64,000 nucleotides of DNA from Thermus igniterrae ATCC 700962 (GCF_000376265.1 NZ_AQWU01000067.1:1-64000); one strand, 5' to 3'; positions 1-9,402 are shown, counted from the first letter of the stretch. Numbers and translations are program-made. Notes: generated by a model not told the origin, from the letters alone.

Positions 1-1063
1 GGTCCATCCCCACGTGCGTGGGGACTACTTCCAGCCCGAGCTCCCGTGGGCCGAGGACCACGGTCCATCCCCACGTGCGTGGGGACTACACCTGGGGCCC
101 CTCCAACACGCGGGTGGTGGCGGTCCATCCCCACGTGCGTGGGGACTACGCCATCTCCAGGTCCGCATAGAGCCCCCCGCGCGGTCCATCCCCACGTGCG
201 TGGGGACTACGGCCACCGTTTTGGGGTCCACGGCTTCCACCATGGTCCATCCCCACGTGCGTGGGGACTACGTGGTCGGGGCCGGATGATTCCAGCCCCG
301 ACCTGGTCCATCCCCACGTGCGTGGGGACTACCCCATGCCATAGCAAGGCTCTTGCTATGGGTTCGGTCCATCCCCACGTGCGTGGGGACTACGAGGGTA
401 TCCCCCCAGCTGACCAGGAGCGGGCCGGTCCATCCCCACGTGCGTGGGGACTACTGGAGGGGGCGGTGATGTCCCGCCCTTCAGGGAGGTCCATCCCCAC
501 GTGCGTGGGGACTACCCAGGGGAGCCCCAGGATGGAGCCGATACGGCTGGTCCATCCCCACGTGCGTGGGGACTACTATGCCGAGGGCCGTAAGGGAGAG
601 TGGCGGGATGGTCCATCCCCACGTGCGTGGGGACTACGAGGTAGCCATCCCTGTCCTTTCGTAGGGAGACGGTCCATCCCCACGTGCGTGGGGACTACGC
701 TATCCCCGAGGCGGTCTTCCAGGCCTTCGGCGGTCCATCCCCACGTGCGTGGGGACTACTGGAGGCCATGCGCTCCGCCCTTGCCGTGGGCGGTCCATCC
801 CCACGTGCGTGGGGACTACGCAGGGGGTGCGTCCCCGCTTCCGCTTCTATGCGGTCCATCCCCACGTGCGTGGGGACTACGGAGTGGAGGCCTCGTATCG
901 GACCGGAGCCAGCGGTCCATCCCCACGTGCGTGGGGACTACTGGCCACGGCGTAGAGGTTCTCCGGTATCCGGAGGTCCATCCCCACGTGCGTGGGGACT
1001 ACCGACGCTGTTCCAGGCTTCCTTTGCGCCCTTGCGGTCCATCCCCACGTGCGTGGGGACTAC
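1..1063 (-). CRISPR. CRISPR array 1 (type I-E), 18 repeats in window
   Basis: There are 18 repeats of 28 nt, starting at 1, 62, 122, 183, 244, 305, 366, 427, 488, 549, 610, 671, 732, 792, 853, 914, 975 and 1036, with 17 spacers of 32-33 nt. All repeats look identical. Read on the minus strand, the repeat starts GTAGTCCCC, ends GGGGATGGACC and forms a CCCCAC/GTGGGG stem with a GCAC loop, which is the Thermus I-E repeat type processed by Cas6e. The leader at 1064-1112 lies on the right, so transcription runs leftwards and the newest spacer is 1003-1035. The first base of the window is already repeat, so the array probably continues to the left. Open frames through this region are artefacts of the repeat. 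Confidence 0.98.
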
Positions 1064-1112
1064 ACTTGACCCAGACGGCAAAAACCCCTTTTGACCCCCC
1101 TCTATGTGTATA
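1064..1112 (-). promoter_or_regulatory. CRISPR array 1 leader
   Basis: Read on the minus strand, these 49 nt directly precede the first repeat and align without gaps to the leader of array 2 (10701-10749), 39 of 49 identical. Conserved blocks are ACACATA, GGGGGTCA, GGGGTTTTT and CCGTCTGGGTCA. The position next to the newest repeat and the conservation fit a leader that carries signals for transcription and Cas1-Cas2 integration. A TATACA sequence at its distal end could be a -10 box, but no convincing -35 is seen. Confidence 0.85.
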
Positions 1113-1253
1113 GAGAGGGATTTTTCCAGGAAAAGCTTTCAAGATCCACCGCGCCATCACAAGTAGCTACCAGGGAGGTAGGCGCTGAGTTCAGACTAGC
1201 ACTTTCTGGACAAGCCTGTAAACCCCGGGGAAACTTTGTGTTAACCTGGAGCC

Positions 1254-2222
1254 ATGCCTGACATTCCTAAAGCCGAACGGCTTTTGGGAATCCTCGAGGC
1301 CCTGAAGCTACGCCCCATGCGGGTTTTGGAACTTGCCCAGCGCTTTGGGGTGAGCGAGCGCACCATAGAACGCGACCTCGAGGCCCTCGCCCACCAGGGC
1401 TACCAGGTGGAAAAGGTGGGGAGGGGTCTTTACCGCATCCCTGACCGTTCCCCCGCCCTCCACCCCGTGGAGGCCCTGGCCCTTTTCGCCGCCGGCCGCC
1501 TCTTGTTCCACCAGGCCCCCACACGCCAGTACGGCAGGGCCCTGGAAAAACTGGCCCGCATGCTTCCAGAACCCCTTCGGGAACTTCTCCTCCGGAGCAC
1601 CCAGGGCCTCGAGGGCCGCCAGGGGGACTCCCGCACCCTGGAGATGGTGGCCCGGGCGCTCCTGGAAAGACGGGTCCTGGCCTTTGAGTACCGCTCCGGA
1701 GGTTCCAAAAACTGGCGGCCCAAAGAGCTTTTGGTGTACTTCCTGGAGGCCAACCGCACCAACCTGGGCCTCTATGCCGTGGGCTACGAGCGCACCTATC
1801 ACAAGGCTATCCTGACCTTTAAGCTTTCCCGAATGCGCAACGCCAGGCTGCTGGCAGATACCTACGAGTTTCCCGGGGACTTTGACCCCACCCTCTACTT
1901 CCGCCAGGCCTGGGGGGTGGTGGGGGTGCGGGAGGAAGCCATAGAGGTACGGTTGCGCTTTGCCCCTGAGGCGGCATGGCGGGTCCTGGAGGGAGACTAC
2001 CCCGGCCTCGTGGTGGAGCGGGAACTGGCCGATGGTAGCCTGCAAGCCAGGCTTTCGGCAGCCCCCTTCAAGGGCGGGGTGCCCTGGGAGGTCCTGGCCT
2101 GGATTCAGAGCTTCGGGCCGCGGGTGGAGGTACTTTCCCCACCAGAGCTTCGGGCGCTTTGGCTGGAAGAAGCCCGGCAGGTGCTGGTCAAAGCGTCAGT
2201 GCCTGTCGGGGTTGCGGGGTAA
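1254..2222 (+). CDS. HTH-WYL transcriptional regulator at head of cas operon
   Basis: The protein has 322 aa. An N-terminal DeoR/YafY-type helix-turn-helix occupies about residues 22-55 (ELAQRFGVSERTIERDLEAL). A WYL domain spans about 128-200, followed by a C-terminal extension typical of this family. WYL proteins are nucleotide- or nucleic-acid-sensing regulators often found beside CRISPR loci. The gene ends 9 nt before cas3 in the same direction, so it is probably cotranscribed and may control the cas operon or the arrays. TTAACC at 1241-1246 lies 7 nt before the ATG and fits the leaderless -10 pattern of this genome. The 141 nt upstream also hold an inverted repeat CTACC-5-GGTAG at 1167-1181, a possible operator. 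The regulatory target is inferred from position only. Confidence 0.85.
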   Translation: MPDIPKAERLLGILEALKLRPMRVLELAQRFGVSERTIERDLEALAHQGYQVEKVGRGLYRIPDRSPALHPVEALALFAAGRLLFHQAPTRQYGRALEKLARMLPEPLRELLLRSTQGLEGRQGDSRTLEMVARALLERRVLAFEYRSGGSKNWRPKELLVYFLEANRTNLGLYAVGYERTYHKAILTFKLSRMRNARLLADTYEFPGDFDPTLYFRQAWGVVGVREEAIEVRLRFAPEAAWRVLEGDYPGLVVERELADGSLQARLSAAPFKGGVPWEVLAWIQSFGPRVEVLSPPELRALWLEEARQVLVKASVPVGVAG

Positions 2223-2231
2223 GGTGGCCTC

Positions 2232-4994
2232 ATGACCACCGAACAAACCGCCCTAGCCCTTTGGGCCAAAAGTGGTGACCCCTACCACCCCCTCCTGGCC
2301 CACATGCTGGATACGGCCGCGGTGGCCTGGGCCATCCTGGAGCGGGAACCCAGGCGCACCCGGCACCTCTACGCCCAGGACTGGGGCCTGCCAGAGGAGG
2401 CCAAGGGCCTGGTAGCCTTCCTCACCGGGCTTCACGACCTGGGCAAGGCCAGCCCCGTTTTCCAGGCGGCCTGGCCTGAAGGGGCAGAGCGGCTTAAGGC
2501 CCAGGGCCTCACCTGGGATGAGGAGGTGATAAAGGAAAGCCGGGTGGCCCACGGGGTGTTCACCGAGCTCTACCTGAAGGAGGTTCTTAAGGAATACGGC
2601 TTCTCCCCCAGGGCCGCCAGGCAGATGGCTCAGGGACTGGGGGCCCACCACGGCTTTCAGGCCCAGGGCGAGGAGCTTAAGCAGGGCAGGCGCCACGTGA
2701 ACTGCGAACCAGAGGGCTGGAATGAGGTTCGGCGCTTCCTGGTGGAGCGCCTTCACCAAGTCCTGGGCGCTCCCTGCCAGAAGCTTCCCCAGGGGCACGA
2801 CCCCTCCCCCGAGGCCATCCTGCGGGTCATGGCCCTGGCCTCCTTCGCGGACTGGATCGCCTCAGACCCCAGCTTCTTCCCCTACGCCGGCCGGCCCCAC
2901 CCCCTGAGCCCTGACTACTGGCCAGAGGCCCTGGACCGGGCCGGCAAGGCTCTGGACGCTCTTCCCTGGCCATCTCCTGCCCCAGCATCCCCGAAGGACT
3001 TCCAGGAGCTTTTCCCCTTCTCCCCCAACCCCCTCCAGAAAAAGGTGCCCGAGCTTTTGGCAGGTGCCCAGGAGCCGGTTCTGCTCCTGGTGGAGGCCCC
3101 CATGGGCCTGGGCAAGACGGAAGCCGCCCTCTACGCCTATCACCTCCTGCAGGGCCGGCTTGAACACCGGGGCCTTTACGTGGCCCTGCCCACCCAGGCC
3201 ACGGCCAACGGCCTTTTCCCCCGGGTAAAGGGGTTCTTAGAGAAGCTGGGAAGCAAAGCCCCCCTGGACCTACAGCTCCAGCACGGGGCCGCCGCCCTGA
3301 ACCCAGCCTACGGGGAGCTTCTGGAGCGGGCCCAGCCCCAGCAGGTCTACGAGGAGGAAGGGGCCGTGGTGGCCTCGGCCTGGTTCTCCGCCAAAAAGCG
3401 GGCCATGCTCTCGGGGCACGGGGTGGGCACCCTGGACCAGGCCCTCTTGGGGGTGCTCAAGGTCAAGCACCACTTCATCCGCCTCTGGGGGCTCATGAAC
3501 CGGGTGGTGGTGCTGGACGAGGTGCACGCCTACGACACCTATACCTCGGGCCTCCTCATGGCCCTCCTCCGCTGGCTCCGCACCCTGGGCTCCAGCGTGG
3601 TACTCATGACCGCCACCCTGCCGAAAGCCAAGCGCCAAGAGCTCCTGAAAGCCTGGGGGGCAGAGGAAACGGAGCTTCCCCCCTACCCCCGGGTGGCGGC
3701 TTTCTCCGGGGGGAGGCATCTTGGGACCCATGAGCTACCCCCTGGAAGCCCCAAGGTGTTCCACCTGGAAGCCGCTCCAGTGGAACCCTCTTCCCTGGCA
3801 GAAGCCCTGAAGGCCCGGCTCCCTGGAGCCCTGGGGGCCATGGTGAACACCGTGGACCGGGCCCAGGCCCTCTACCAGGCGCTGGGAGAAGGAGAAAGGC
3901 TCACCCTGGCCGCTCTCCTGGACCACCTGGGCCGGGGGCCTTCCTCAGGCCCCTGGCAGGAACTCCATGCTCTGCGGGAGGAAAAGGGGGAGGCCATAGT
4001 GGGCAAGCGCCTGGAGGACGGCACCCTGGTCTTCCTCCTCCACGCCCGCTTCCCCGCCGAGGAGCGGGCCCTGAGGGAAGGGGTGGCCCTGGCCCTTTTT
4101 GGCAAGCACGGGCCCAGGCCAGAGCGGGCCATCCTGGTGGCCACCCAGGTGGCGGAGCAGAGCCTGGACCTGGACTTTGACCTCCTCTACACCGACCTGG
4201 CCCCCATAGACCTCCTCTTCCAGCGGGCGGGCCGGCTCCAGCGCCATTTCCGGGAAAGGCCCAGCCATCTCCGGGAGGCCCGCCTGCTGGTAGGCGGCAT
4301 CGAGGAGGAACCGGAGTTTGGAGGGGAGCTCTACTGGAACCGGGTCTATGAGGACTACATCCTCCTCTCCACCTGGCTTTCCCTTAGGGAGAGGAAGACG
4401 CTGGAGGTGCCGAAGGACCTCGAGGGCCTCCTGGAGGAGGTCTACGGCCGAAGGCCCGAAGGCTTCCCCGAACCCCTGCAAGGAAGGGCCCAGGAAGCCC
4501 ACAAGAAGCTGGAGGAACGCCGGCAAAGGGAAGCCAAGACCGCGGAAAACCTTGCGCTGGGAGAGCCGGAAAGCCTCCTCAGCCGAACCGATGCCGCCAG
4601 CCTAGCTGCCGAATTCCGCCTGGACGACGAGGCCGAGGACGAGCGCACCCAGCGCTTCCTCACCCGCCTGGGCGACCCCAGCGTGGCGGTGGTGCCCCTC
4701 TACAAGGGAGAAAACGGCTACTTTCTTGACCCCCACGGCCAGCACCCCGCCAGGCTCAAAGGGAAGCTTGCTAAGGAGGAGGTGCTGGCCCTCTGGCGCC
4801 GGGCGGTGCGGCTTTCCCGCCCTCCCATTCCCCAGGTGCTCCTAGGGCAGGAGCCACCCCCCGCCTGGCGCGAAAGCGGCCTCCTTCGGGGCCTGCGGCC
4901 CCTGGAGGTGGGCCGTGCCTTTCCCCTGAAGGAAGGGGGTGCCCTTCGGGTGGAGCTGGACCCGGAGCTAGGGGTGGTCTACAGGCGGGGTTGA
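2232..4994 (+). CDS. cas3: CRISPR-associated nuclease-helicase Cas3 (type I-E)
   Basis: The protein has 920 aa, a normal length for single-chain Cas3. The N-terminal HD nuclease shows HMLD at residues 24-27, the HD pair at 68-69 (GLHDLGK) and GAHHG at about 137. The superfamily 2 helicase has Walker A APMGLGKT (289-296), the DEVH box (429-432), a MTATLP motif and a QRAGR motif near residue 650. Cas3 is recruited to the R-loop made by Cascade, nicks the displaced strand and degrades DNA while unwinding it with ATP. All key motifs are present, so the protein should be active. The start ATG follows the WYL gene by 9 nt. Confidence 0.97.
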   Translation: MTTEQTALALWAKSGDPYHPLLAHMLDTAAVAWAILEREPRRTRHLYAQDWGLPEEAKGLVAFLTGLHDLGKASPVFQAAWPEGAERLKAQGLTWDEEVIKESRVAHGVFTELYLKEVLKEYGFSPRAARQMAQGLGAHHGFQAQGEELKQGRRHVNCEPEGWNEVRRFLVERLHQVLGAPCQKLPQGHDPSPEAILRVMALASFADWIASDPSFFPYAGRPHPLSPDYWPEALDRAGKALDALPWPSPAPASPKDFQELFPFSPNPLQKKVPELLAGAQEPVLLLVEAPMGLGKTEAALYAYHLLQGRLEHRGLYVALPTQATANGLFPRVKGFLEKLGSKAPLDLQLQHGAAALNPAYGELLERAQPQQVYEEEGAVVASAWFSAKKRAMLSGHGVGTLDQALLGVLKVKHHFIRLWGLMNRVVVLDEVHAYDTYTSGLLMALLRWLRTLGSSVVLMTATLPKAKRQELLKAWGAEETELPPYPRVAAFSGGRHLGTHELPPGSPKVFHLEAAPVEPSSLAEALKARLPGALGAMVNTVDRAQALYQALGEGERLTLAALLDHLGRGPSSGPWQELHALREEKGEAIVGKRLEDGTLVFLLHARFPAEERALREGVALALFGKHGPRPERAILVATQVAEQSLDLDFDLLYTDLAPIDLLFQRAGRLQRHFRERPSHLREARLLVGGIEEEPEFGGELYWNRVYEDYILLSTWLSLRERKTLEVPKDLEGLLEEVYGRRPEGFPEPLQGRAQEAHKKLEERRQREAKTAENLALGEPESLLSRTDAASLAAEFRLDDEAEDERTQRFLTRLGDPSVAVVPLYKGENGYFLDPHGQHPARLKGKLAKEEVLALWRRAVRLSRPPIPQVLLGQEPPPAWRESGLLRGLRPLEVGRAFPLKEGGALRVELDPELGVVYRRG

Positions 4995-5052
4995 ATCCGT
5001 CAAGGGTTGTCGGCTTGGGGTGCTACTTTGCAAGGAAAGGGAGGTGGTAGGT

Positions 5053-6492
5053 TTGGCCAAGTTCAACCTGCTGGAAGAACCCTGGATCCCGGTGCTGGAG
5101 GGGGGCCAGGTGCGGGAGGTGAGCCTCCGGGAGGCGTTGTTTAACGCTTCTTCCATAGAGCGTATAGAGACCCCCTCCCCCTTGGAAGAAGCGGCCCTGC
5201 ACCGCCTGCTGCTGGCCATCCTCTACCGGGCACAACCGCCGAGGGACCTAGACGATGCCCTGGAACTCCTGGAAAAGGGCGAATTTGACCGGGGGCAACT
5301 AGACGCCTACCTGAACACTTACCAGGACCGCTTTTTCCTCTTCCATCCCACCGCTCCCTTCCTGCAAATCGCGGACCTCCCCGACGAGGACCCCCTCCCC
5401 TGGAGCAAGCTCCTTCCCGAGCTTTCCAGCGGCAACAACCCCACCCTCTTTGACCACACCTTGGACAACAACCCGCCCACCGCCTCCTACGCCCAGGCGG
5501 CCCGGGCCCTGGTGGTGCACCAGACCTTTGCCCCCGGAGGGTTGTTGCGGCGCCTGGGTGTAACCTCAGCCAAGGACGCTCCCCTGGCCCGGCCCGCGGC
5601 TTTCTTGGTCACGGGGAGAAACCTTTTTGAAACCCTGGTGCTAAACCTGGTGCCCCAAAGAAACCTGGGAACGCCCATCTGGGAGGAGCCCCCTCTGCCC
5701 ACCAAGGACGTAACGGGGTATGCCACCACATGGCCCCTGGAGGGCACAGCCCGGGTCTACACCTGGCCTGCCCGGGGAGTACGGCTTCTGGACGAGGGAA
5801 ATGGCGTGCGCTTTATGGCCTACGGGCCTGGAGTCCAGCCTCAGGAGGTAGGCTGGCGGGACCCCATGGTAGCCTACCGCCAGCAAAACAAGACCGGGCA
5901 AATCCTCCCCTTGCGCCTCAGCATGGAAAAGAGCTTCTGGCGGGACTTCGGCGCCATGTTGCCTGGGGCCGGGGGCAGTTGGCCTGCGGTGGTCTCCCAC
6001 GCGGCCCAGGTGGCGGAGGAGGCAGACCTCAACCCCCGCATCCGGGTCCTGGGCCAGGTCTCCGACCAGTCCAAGGTGCTGGACATCCGGCGGGAGGTCT
6101 ACCCCCTGCCTCCTGGTCTCATTTCCCCCAAGGGAGAAGCCCTTTTGCAAAGGGCTTTGGAACTGGCGGAAGAACTGGGCCAGCGGCTCCAAACCGCCGC
6201 GTGGCGTCTGGCTCAGGAGGTCTTGGGCACCGGGGACCAGCCTCAGCTTCAGGCCTTCAGGGACTCCCTTCCCCTTTTGCGCCTTTACTGGGCCGAGCTG
6301 GACGGGAGTTTTCCCCGGTTCCTCGAGGCCCTAAATAACCCCGGGGCCATGGAGGTGTGGCGGGAGGAACTCAAGAAGGCCGCCCGCTTCGCCTGGGAGG
6401 AGACCCGCCGCTCCCTGGGCACCCAGGCCCGGCACCTGAAGGCCCTGGTCCGGGGGGAAGAGACCCTGGCCACTGCCCTGGCAACGCTATAA
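5053..6492 (+). CDS. cas8e: Cascade large subunit Cas8e (Cse1/CasA)
   Basis: The N-terminus (AKFNLLEEPWIPVL) is the hallmark of the Cse1 family. Cas8e is the large Cascade subunit that reads the PAM and recruits Cas3. A TTG start at 5053 is preferred over GTG at 5020 or 5044, because GGGAGGTGG lies about 6 nt before it and homologues begin at this point. That gives 479 aa, slightly shorter than the roughly 500 aa of T. thermophilus Cse1. The 58-nt gap after cas3 is the longest within the cas unit, so an internal promoter is possible, but none is convincing by eye. The subtype is confirmed by the downstream cse2-cas7e-cas5e-cas6e order. Confidence 0.95.
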   Translation: MAKFNLLEEPWIPVLEGGQVREVSLREALFNASSIERIETPSPLEEAALHRLLLAILYRAQPPRDLDDALELLEKGEFDRGQLDAYLNTYQDRFFLFHPTAPFLQIADLPDEDPLPWSKLLPELSSGNNPTLFDHTLDNNPPTASYAQAARALVVHQTFAPGGLLRRLGVTSAKDAPLARPAAFLVTGRNLFETLVLNLVPQRNLGTPIWEEPPLPTKDVTGYATTWPLEGTARVYTWPARGVRLLDEGNGVRFMAYGPGVQPQEVGWRDPMVAYRQQNKTGQILPLRLSMEKSFWRDFGAMLPGAGGSWPAVVSHAAQVAEEADLNPRIRVLGQVSDQSKVLDIRREVYPLPPGLISPKGEALLQRALELAEELGQRLQTAAWRLAQEVLGTGDQPQLQAFRDSLPLLRLYWAELDGSFPRFLEALNNPGAMEVWREELKKAARFAWEETRRSLGTQARHLKALVRGEETLATALATL

Positions 6493-6504
6493 GGAGGTGT
6501 AAGG

Positions 6505-7002
6505 GTGAAGGGAAAGGCGTTTCTAGACTGGCTGGAAAAACTTAAAGAGCAGAAGGCCTGGACGCCTGCCCGGGCCGCCCTGCGGCGGAGCCTGGCCTTT
6601 GACCCGGGTGCCTATCCCCCGGCCATGCCCTATGTGGAGCCCTTTGTGCAGGAAGAAGGCTGGGCGCGGGAGGCCCACTACCTGGTGGCCGCCCTCTATG
6701 CCCTGAAGGACGGGGAGCACTGGGAAGGGCGCACCCTGGCCCACGCCCTGCGGGAGGCCATGGAGGCCCGGGGCTCGGACAGCCTGGAACGGCGTTTTCA
6801 GGCACTTTTGGACGCGGATAGGGACCAACTGGCCTTCCGCTTGCGGCAGGCGGTGAGCCTGTTGGAAGGCGGGCTGGACTTCGCCAGGCTCCTGGAAGAC
6901 CTTCTGTATTGGTTCCACCCAGAGCGCAGGGTACAGGCCCGTTGGGCCAAGGAGTTCTACGGCAAGGAAAGCGCAGAGGAGGAAAAGGAGGTGGTGGCAT
7001 GA
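6505..7002 (+). CDS. cse2: Cascade small subunit Cse2 (CasB)
   Basis: This 165-aa, mostly helical protein sits between cas8e and cas7e, the fixed position of cse2 in type I-E loci. Two copies of Cse2 form the belly of Cascade and stabilise the R-loop. The N-terminus (FLDWLEKLKEQKAWTPARAALRRSL) resembles the family. The start is GTG at 6505, with an AAGGAGG ribosome site 7-13 nt upstream. The stop overlaps the cas7e start (ATGA), which suggests translational coupling and matched subunit supply. Confidence 0.93.
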   Translation: MKGKAFLDWLEKLKEQKAWTPARAALRRSLAFDPGAYPPAMPYVEPFVQEEGWAREAHYLVAALYALKDGEHWEGRTLAHALREAMEARGSDSLERRFQALLDADRDQLAFRLRQAVSLLEGGLDFARLLEDLLYWFHPERRVQARWAKEFYGKESAEEEKEVVA

Positions 7003-8114
7003 AGCTTCTGGAAGTGCACGTGATTCAGACCGTGGCCCCCAACAACCTGAACCGGGACGACACGGGAAGCCCCAAGGACGCCCTCTTTGGCGGCTACCGC
7101 CGGGCACGCATCTCCAGCCAGGCCCAGAAGCGGGCGGTGCGGGTGGCCTTTGGCACCTGGCCCTTGCTTTCCGAGGCCGAGCGGGCCATCCGCACCAAGC
7201 GCCTGATGGAGGCCCTTCTGGAAAGGCTTGCGGGCTTGCCAGAAGCCGACGCTCGCCGGGCCATAGAGAACGCCCTGAACGCCCTGGGCTTTGGGGTGAA
7301 GGAGGGCCGTACGGAATACCTCCTCTTCCTGGGCAACCAGGAGCTGGACGCTCTGGCCGAAGAGATAAGGAAAAACCTGCAAGCTCTCGCCGCTCAAGAG
7401 ACCAAGGGGAAAAAGAAGACCGAGGTGGACGGGGAGCTTAAGAAGGCCCTGGAAAGGGTGTTCGATGGGGGCAAGGCCGTGGACCTGGCCCTCTTTGGCC
7501 GCATGCTGGCCGACCGGCCCGAACTGGGGGTGGATGCGGCGGCCCAGGTGGCCCACGCCATCTCTACCCACAAGGTAGACCGGGAGTTTGACTTCTACAC
7601 CGCTGTGGACGACCTCAACCCCAAGGAGGAAACCGGAGCGGGGATGATGGGGGATGTGGAGTTCTACTCCGCCACCCTGTACCGCTACGCCGTGGTGAAC
7701 CTGGATAAACTCCTGGAAAACCTCCAAGGGGATGGGGAACTGGCCCTCAAGGGGGCTCTGGCCTTCCTGGAGGCCTTTGCCCTCACCCTGCCTTCGGGCA
7801 AGCAGAACAGCTTTGCCGCCCACAACCCACCCCTTTTCCTGGCCTTCCGTGCCGGAGAGGGCCTGCCCCGGAACCTGGCCACAGCCTTTGAGCGCCCCAT
7901 CCGCCCCCGGGAGGACAAGCCCCTTTCTGCCCTCTCGGTGGAGGCTTTGGTCAAGGAATGGGAAAAGTTTGACCGGGTCTTCGGCCCCCTGAAGCCCGAG
8001 TGGAAAGGAGCTCTGAACCTCACGGAAGCGCATACGGATCACCTGGAGGTTCTAGATAGCATAGGCGACCTCAAGGCAAAGGTAGAAAAGGCCCTGCAAG
8101 AGCTGTTGGGGTAA
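6999..8114 (+). CDS. cas7e: Cascade backbone subunit Cas7e (Cse4/CasC)
   Basis: The protein has 371 aa. The N-terminus carries the Cas7e signature: NLNRDDTGSPK, then FGGYRRARISSQAQKRAVR at about residues 30-50. Six copies coat the crRNA spacer in Cascade. The ATG at 6999 overlaps the cse2 stop by 4 nt and follows GGAGGTGG. An earlier in-frame ATG at 6909 would add 30 residues unlike the family and overlap cse2 more, so it is rejected. Confidence 0.96.
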   Translation: MKLLEVHVIQTVAPNNLNRDDTGSPKDALFGGYRRARISSQAQKRAVRVAFGTWPLLSEAERAIRTKRLMEALLERLAGLPEADARRAIENALNALGFGVKEGRTEYLLFLGNQELDALAEEIRKNLQALAAQETKGKKKTEVDGELKKALERVFDGGKAVDLALFGRMLADRPELGVDAAAQVAHAISTHKVDREFDFYTAVDDLNPKEETGAGMMGDVEFYSATLYRYAVVNLDKLLENLQGDGELALKGALAFLEAFALTLPSGKQNSFAAHNPPLFLAFRAGEGLPRNLATAFERPIRPREDKPLSALSVEALVKEWEKFDRVFGPLKPEWKGALNLTEAHTDHLEVLDSIGDLKAKVEKALQELLG

Positions 8115-8129
8115 GGAGGGAGGCGATGT

Positions 8130-8792
8130 ATGCCCACGCTTCTCCTTAGGCTTCAGGGCCCCCTGCAGTCCTGGGGCACCCGGAGCCGCTTTGACTACCG
8201 GGACACCTGGCCTTACCCCACCAAGAGCGGGGTCCTGGGGCTTTTGGCCGCCGCCTTGGGCCGGGACCGGAAGGAGGACGTCTCCGACCTGGCCAGCCTG
8301 CGCATGGGGGTGCGGGTGGACCGGAAGGGTGTGCTGAAAGTGGACTACCAGACCGCGCAAGAAGTCCTGACCTCCAGCCAGACCACCACCCGGGACGTGG
8401 TGCAAAGCTGGCGGTACTACCTCTCGGACGCCGCCTTCCTGGTGGGCCTGGAGGGAGACGCGAATCTGCTGAAAGAAGCCCACCAGGCCCTCCTCAACCC
8501 CAGGTTTGCCCTTTACCTGGGGCGCAAGGGGTACCTCCCAAGCCCGCCCCCCTATCTTCCCGACGGCCTGCGGGAGGAATCCCTCGAGGAGGCCCTGCGC
8601 ACCTACCCCTACCTTCTCCCCCACAAACCCCGAGAGGACCTGCTCTTGGTCCTCGAGGCGGAGCAAGGCCGCCTGGTCTACGACCAGCCCATCGCCCCCT
8701 TCGCCAAGCGGCAGTTTGGGGCCAGGTACGTGGAGGAAAGGCTTCTTGCCAAGGAAGAGGTCTACTTCAGGGAGAAAGCCCATGTGGGTTAG
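8130..8792 (+). CDS. cas5e: Cascade subunit Cas5e (CasD)
   Basis: The protein has 220 aa. It begins with the family motif LLRLQGPLQSWGTRSRF, followed by PTKSGVLGLLAAALG at about residues 31-45, both diagnostic of type I-E Cas5. Cas5e caps the 5' handle of the crRNA and bridges Cas8e to the Cas7e backbone. The ATG at 8130 follows GGAGGGAGG. The 3' end overlaps cas6e by 11 nt, so the two are probably translationally coupled. Confidence 0.95.
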   Translation: MPTLLLRLQGPLQSWGTRSRFDYRDTWPYPTKSGVLGLLAAALGRDRKEDVSDLASLRMGVRVDRKGVLKVDYQTAQEVLTSSQTTTRDVVQSWRYYLSDAAFLVGLEGDANLLKEAHQALLNPRFALYLGRKGYLPSPPPYLPDGLREESLEEALRTYPYLLPHKPREDLLLVLEAEQGRLVYDQPIAPFAKRQFGARYVEERLLAKEEVYFREKAHVG

Positions 8793-9402
8793 CAAACTGG
8801 TGCTCAACCCGCGCTCCAAAGCCGCCCGCAAGGACCTGGCCAGCCCCTACGAGATGCACCGCACCCTTTCCAAGGCAGTGTCCCAGGCCTTAAAGGAGGG
8901 GAAAGAACGGCTTCTTTGGCGCCTCGAGCCCACCCGGAGCCTGGAAGCCCCCGTGGTCCTGGTCCAGACCCTCACGGAGCCCGACTGGAGCGTCTTGGAA
9001 AAGGACTACGCCGAGGTCTTTCCCCCCAAGCCCTTTACCCCCGTCCTGCGGGAAGGCCAGGTGTTGCGCTTCCGCCTCCGGGCCAACCCCAGCAAGCGGG
9101 CCAAGGACCGCGGGGAAAGGGTAGCCCTAAAGACGCCCGCAGAAAAAACCTTTTGGCTTGAGCGCAAGCTGGTGGAAGGAGGCTTCCGCCTCTGCACCGA
9201 TGAGGAAGCGAAACCCATGGTCCGCATCCTGCAGGACACTTTTCTGGAGGTGCGCAAATCCGGCCATCTGATTCAGGTGCAAGCGGTGCTCTTTGAAGGC
9301 ACGCTGGAAGTGGTGAACCCGGAGAAAGCCCTCCAAACCCTCTCCAGGGGCATCGGGCCTGGAAAGGCCCTGGGGCTTGGCCTGCTTTCCCTGAGACCTT
9401 AG
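8782..9402 (+). CDS. cas6e: crRNA endoribonuclease Cas6e (Cse3/CasE)
   Basis: The protein has 206 aa and cleaves pre-crRNA at the base of the repeat hairpin, then stays bound to the 3' handle within Cascade. With the ATG at 8782, the sequence YEMHRTLSKA puts histidine at residue 26, the position of the catalytic His of T. thermophilus Cse3; this supports the start. A glycine-rich RAMP motif (GIGPGKALGLGLLSL) closes the protein, as in the family. The gene overlaps cas5e by 11 nt. Longer in-frame readings upstream run inside cas5e and are not part of the gene. Confidence 0.96.
   Translation: MWVSKLVLNPRSKAARKDLASPYEMHRTLSKAVSQALKEGKERLLWRLEPTRSLEAPVVLVQTLTEPDWSVLEKDYAEVFPPKPFTPVLREGQVLRFRLRANPSKRAKDRGERVALKTPAEKTFWLERKLVEGGFRLCTDEEAKPMVRILQDTFLEVRKSGHLIQVQAVLFEGTLEVVNPEKALQTLSRGIGPGKALGLGLLSLRP

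Noticed and set aside
14-1113. Open frames across CRISPR array 1 that translate to repeated [18 protein letters not shown] or GPSPRAWGL units
   Set aside because: These peptides are the three readings of the repeat. They have no ribosome site and no protein homology beyond other mis-annotated CRISPR arrays.
8506-8781. A 92-residue N-terminal extension of Cas6e
   Set aside because: It overlaps cas5e out of frame, and the start at 8782 puts the catalytic histidine at residue 26 as in the family.
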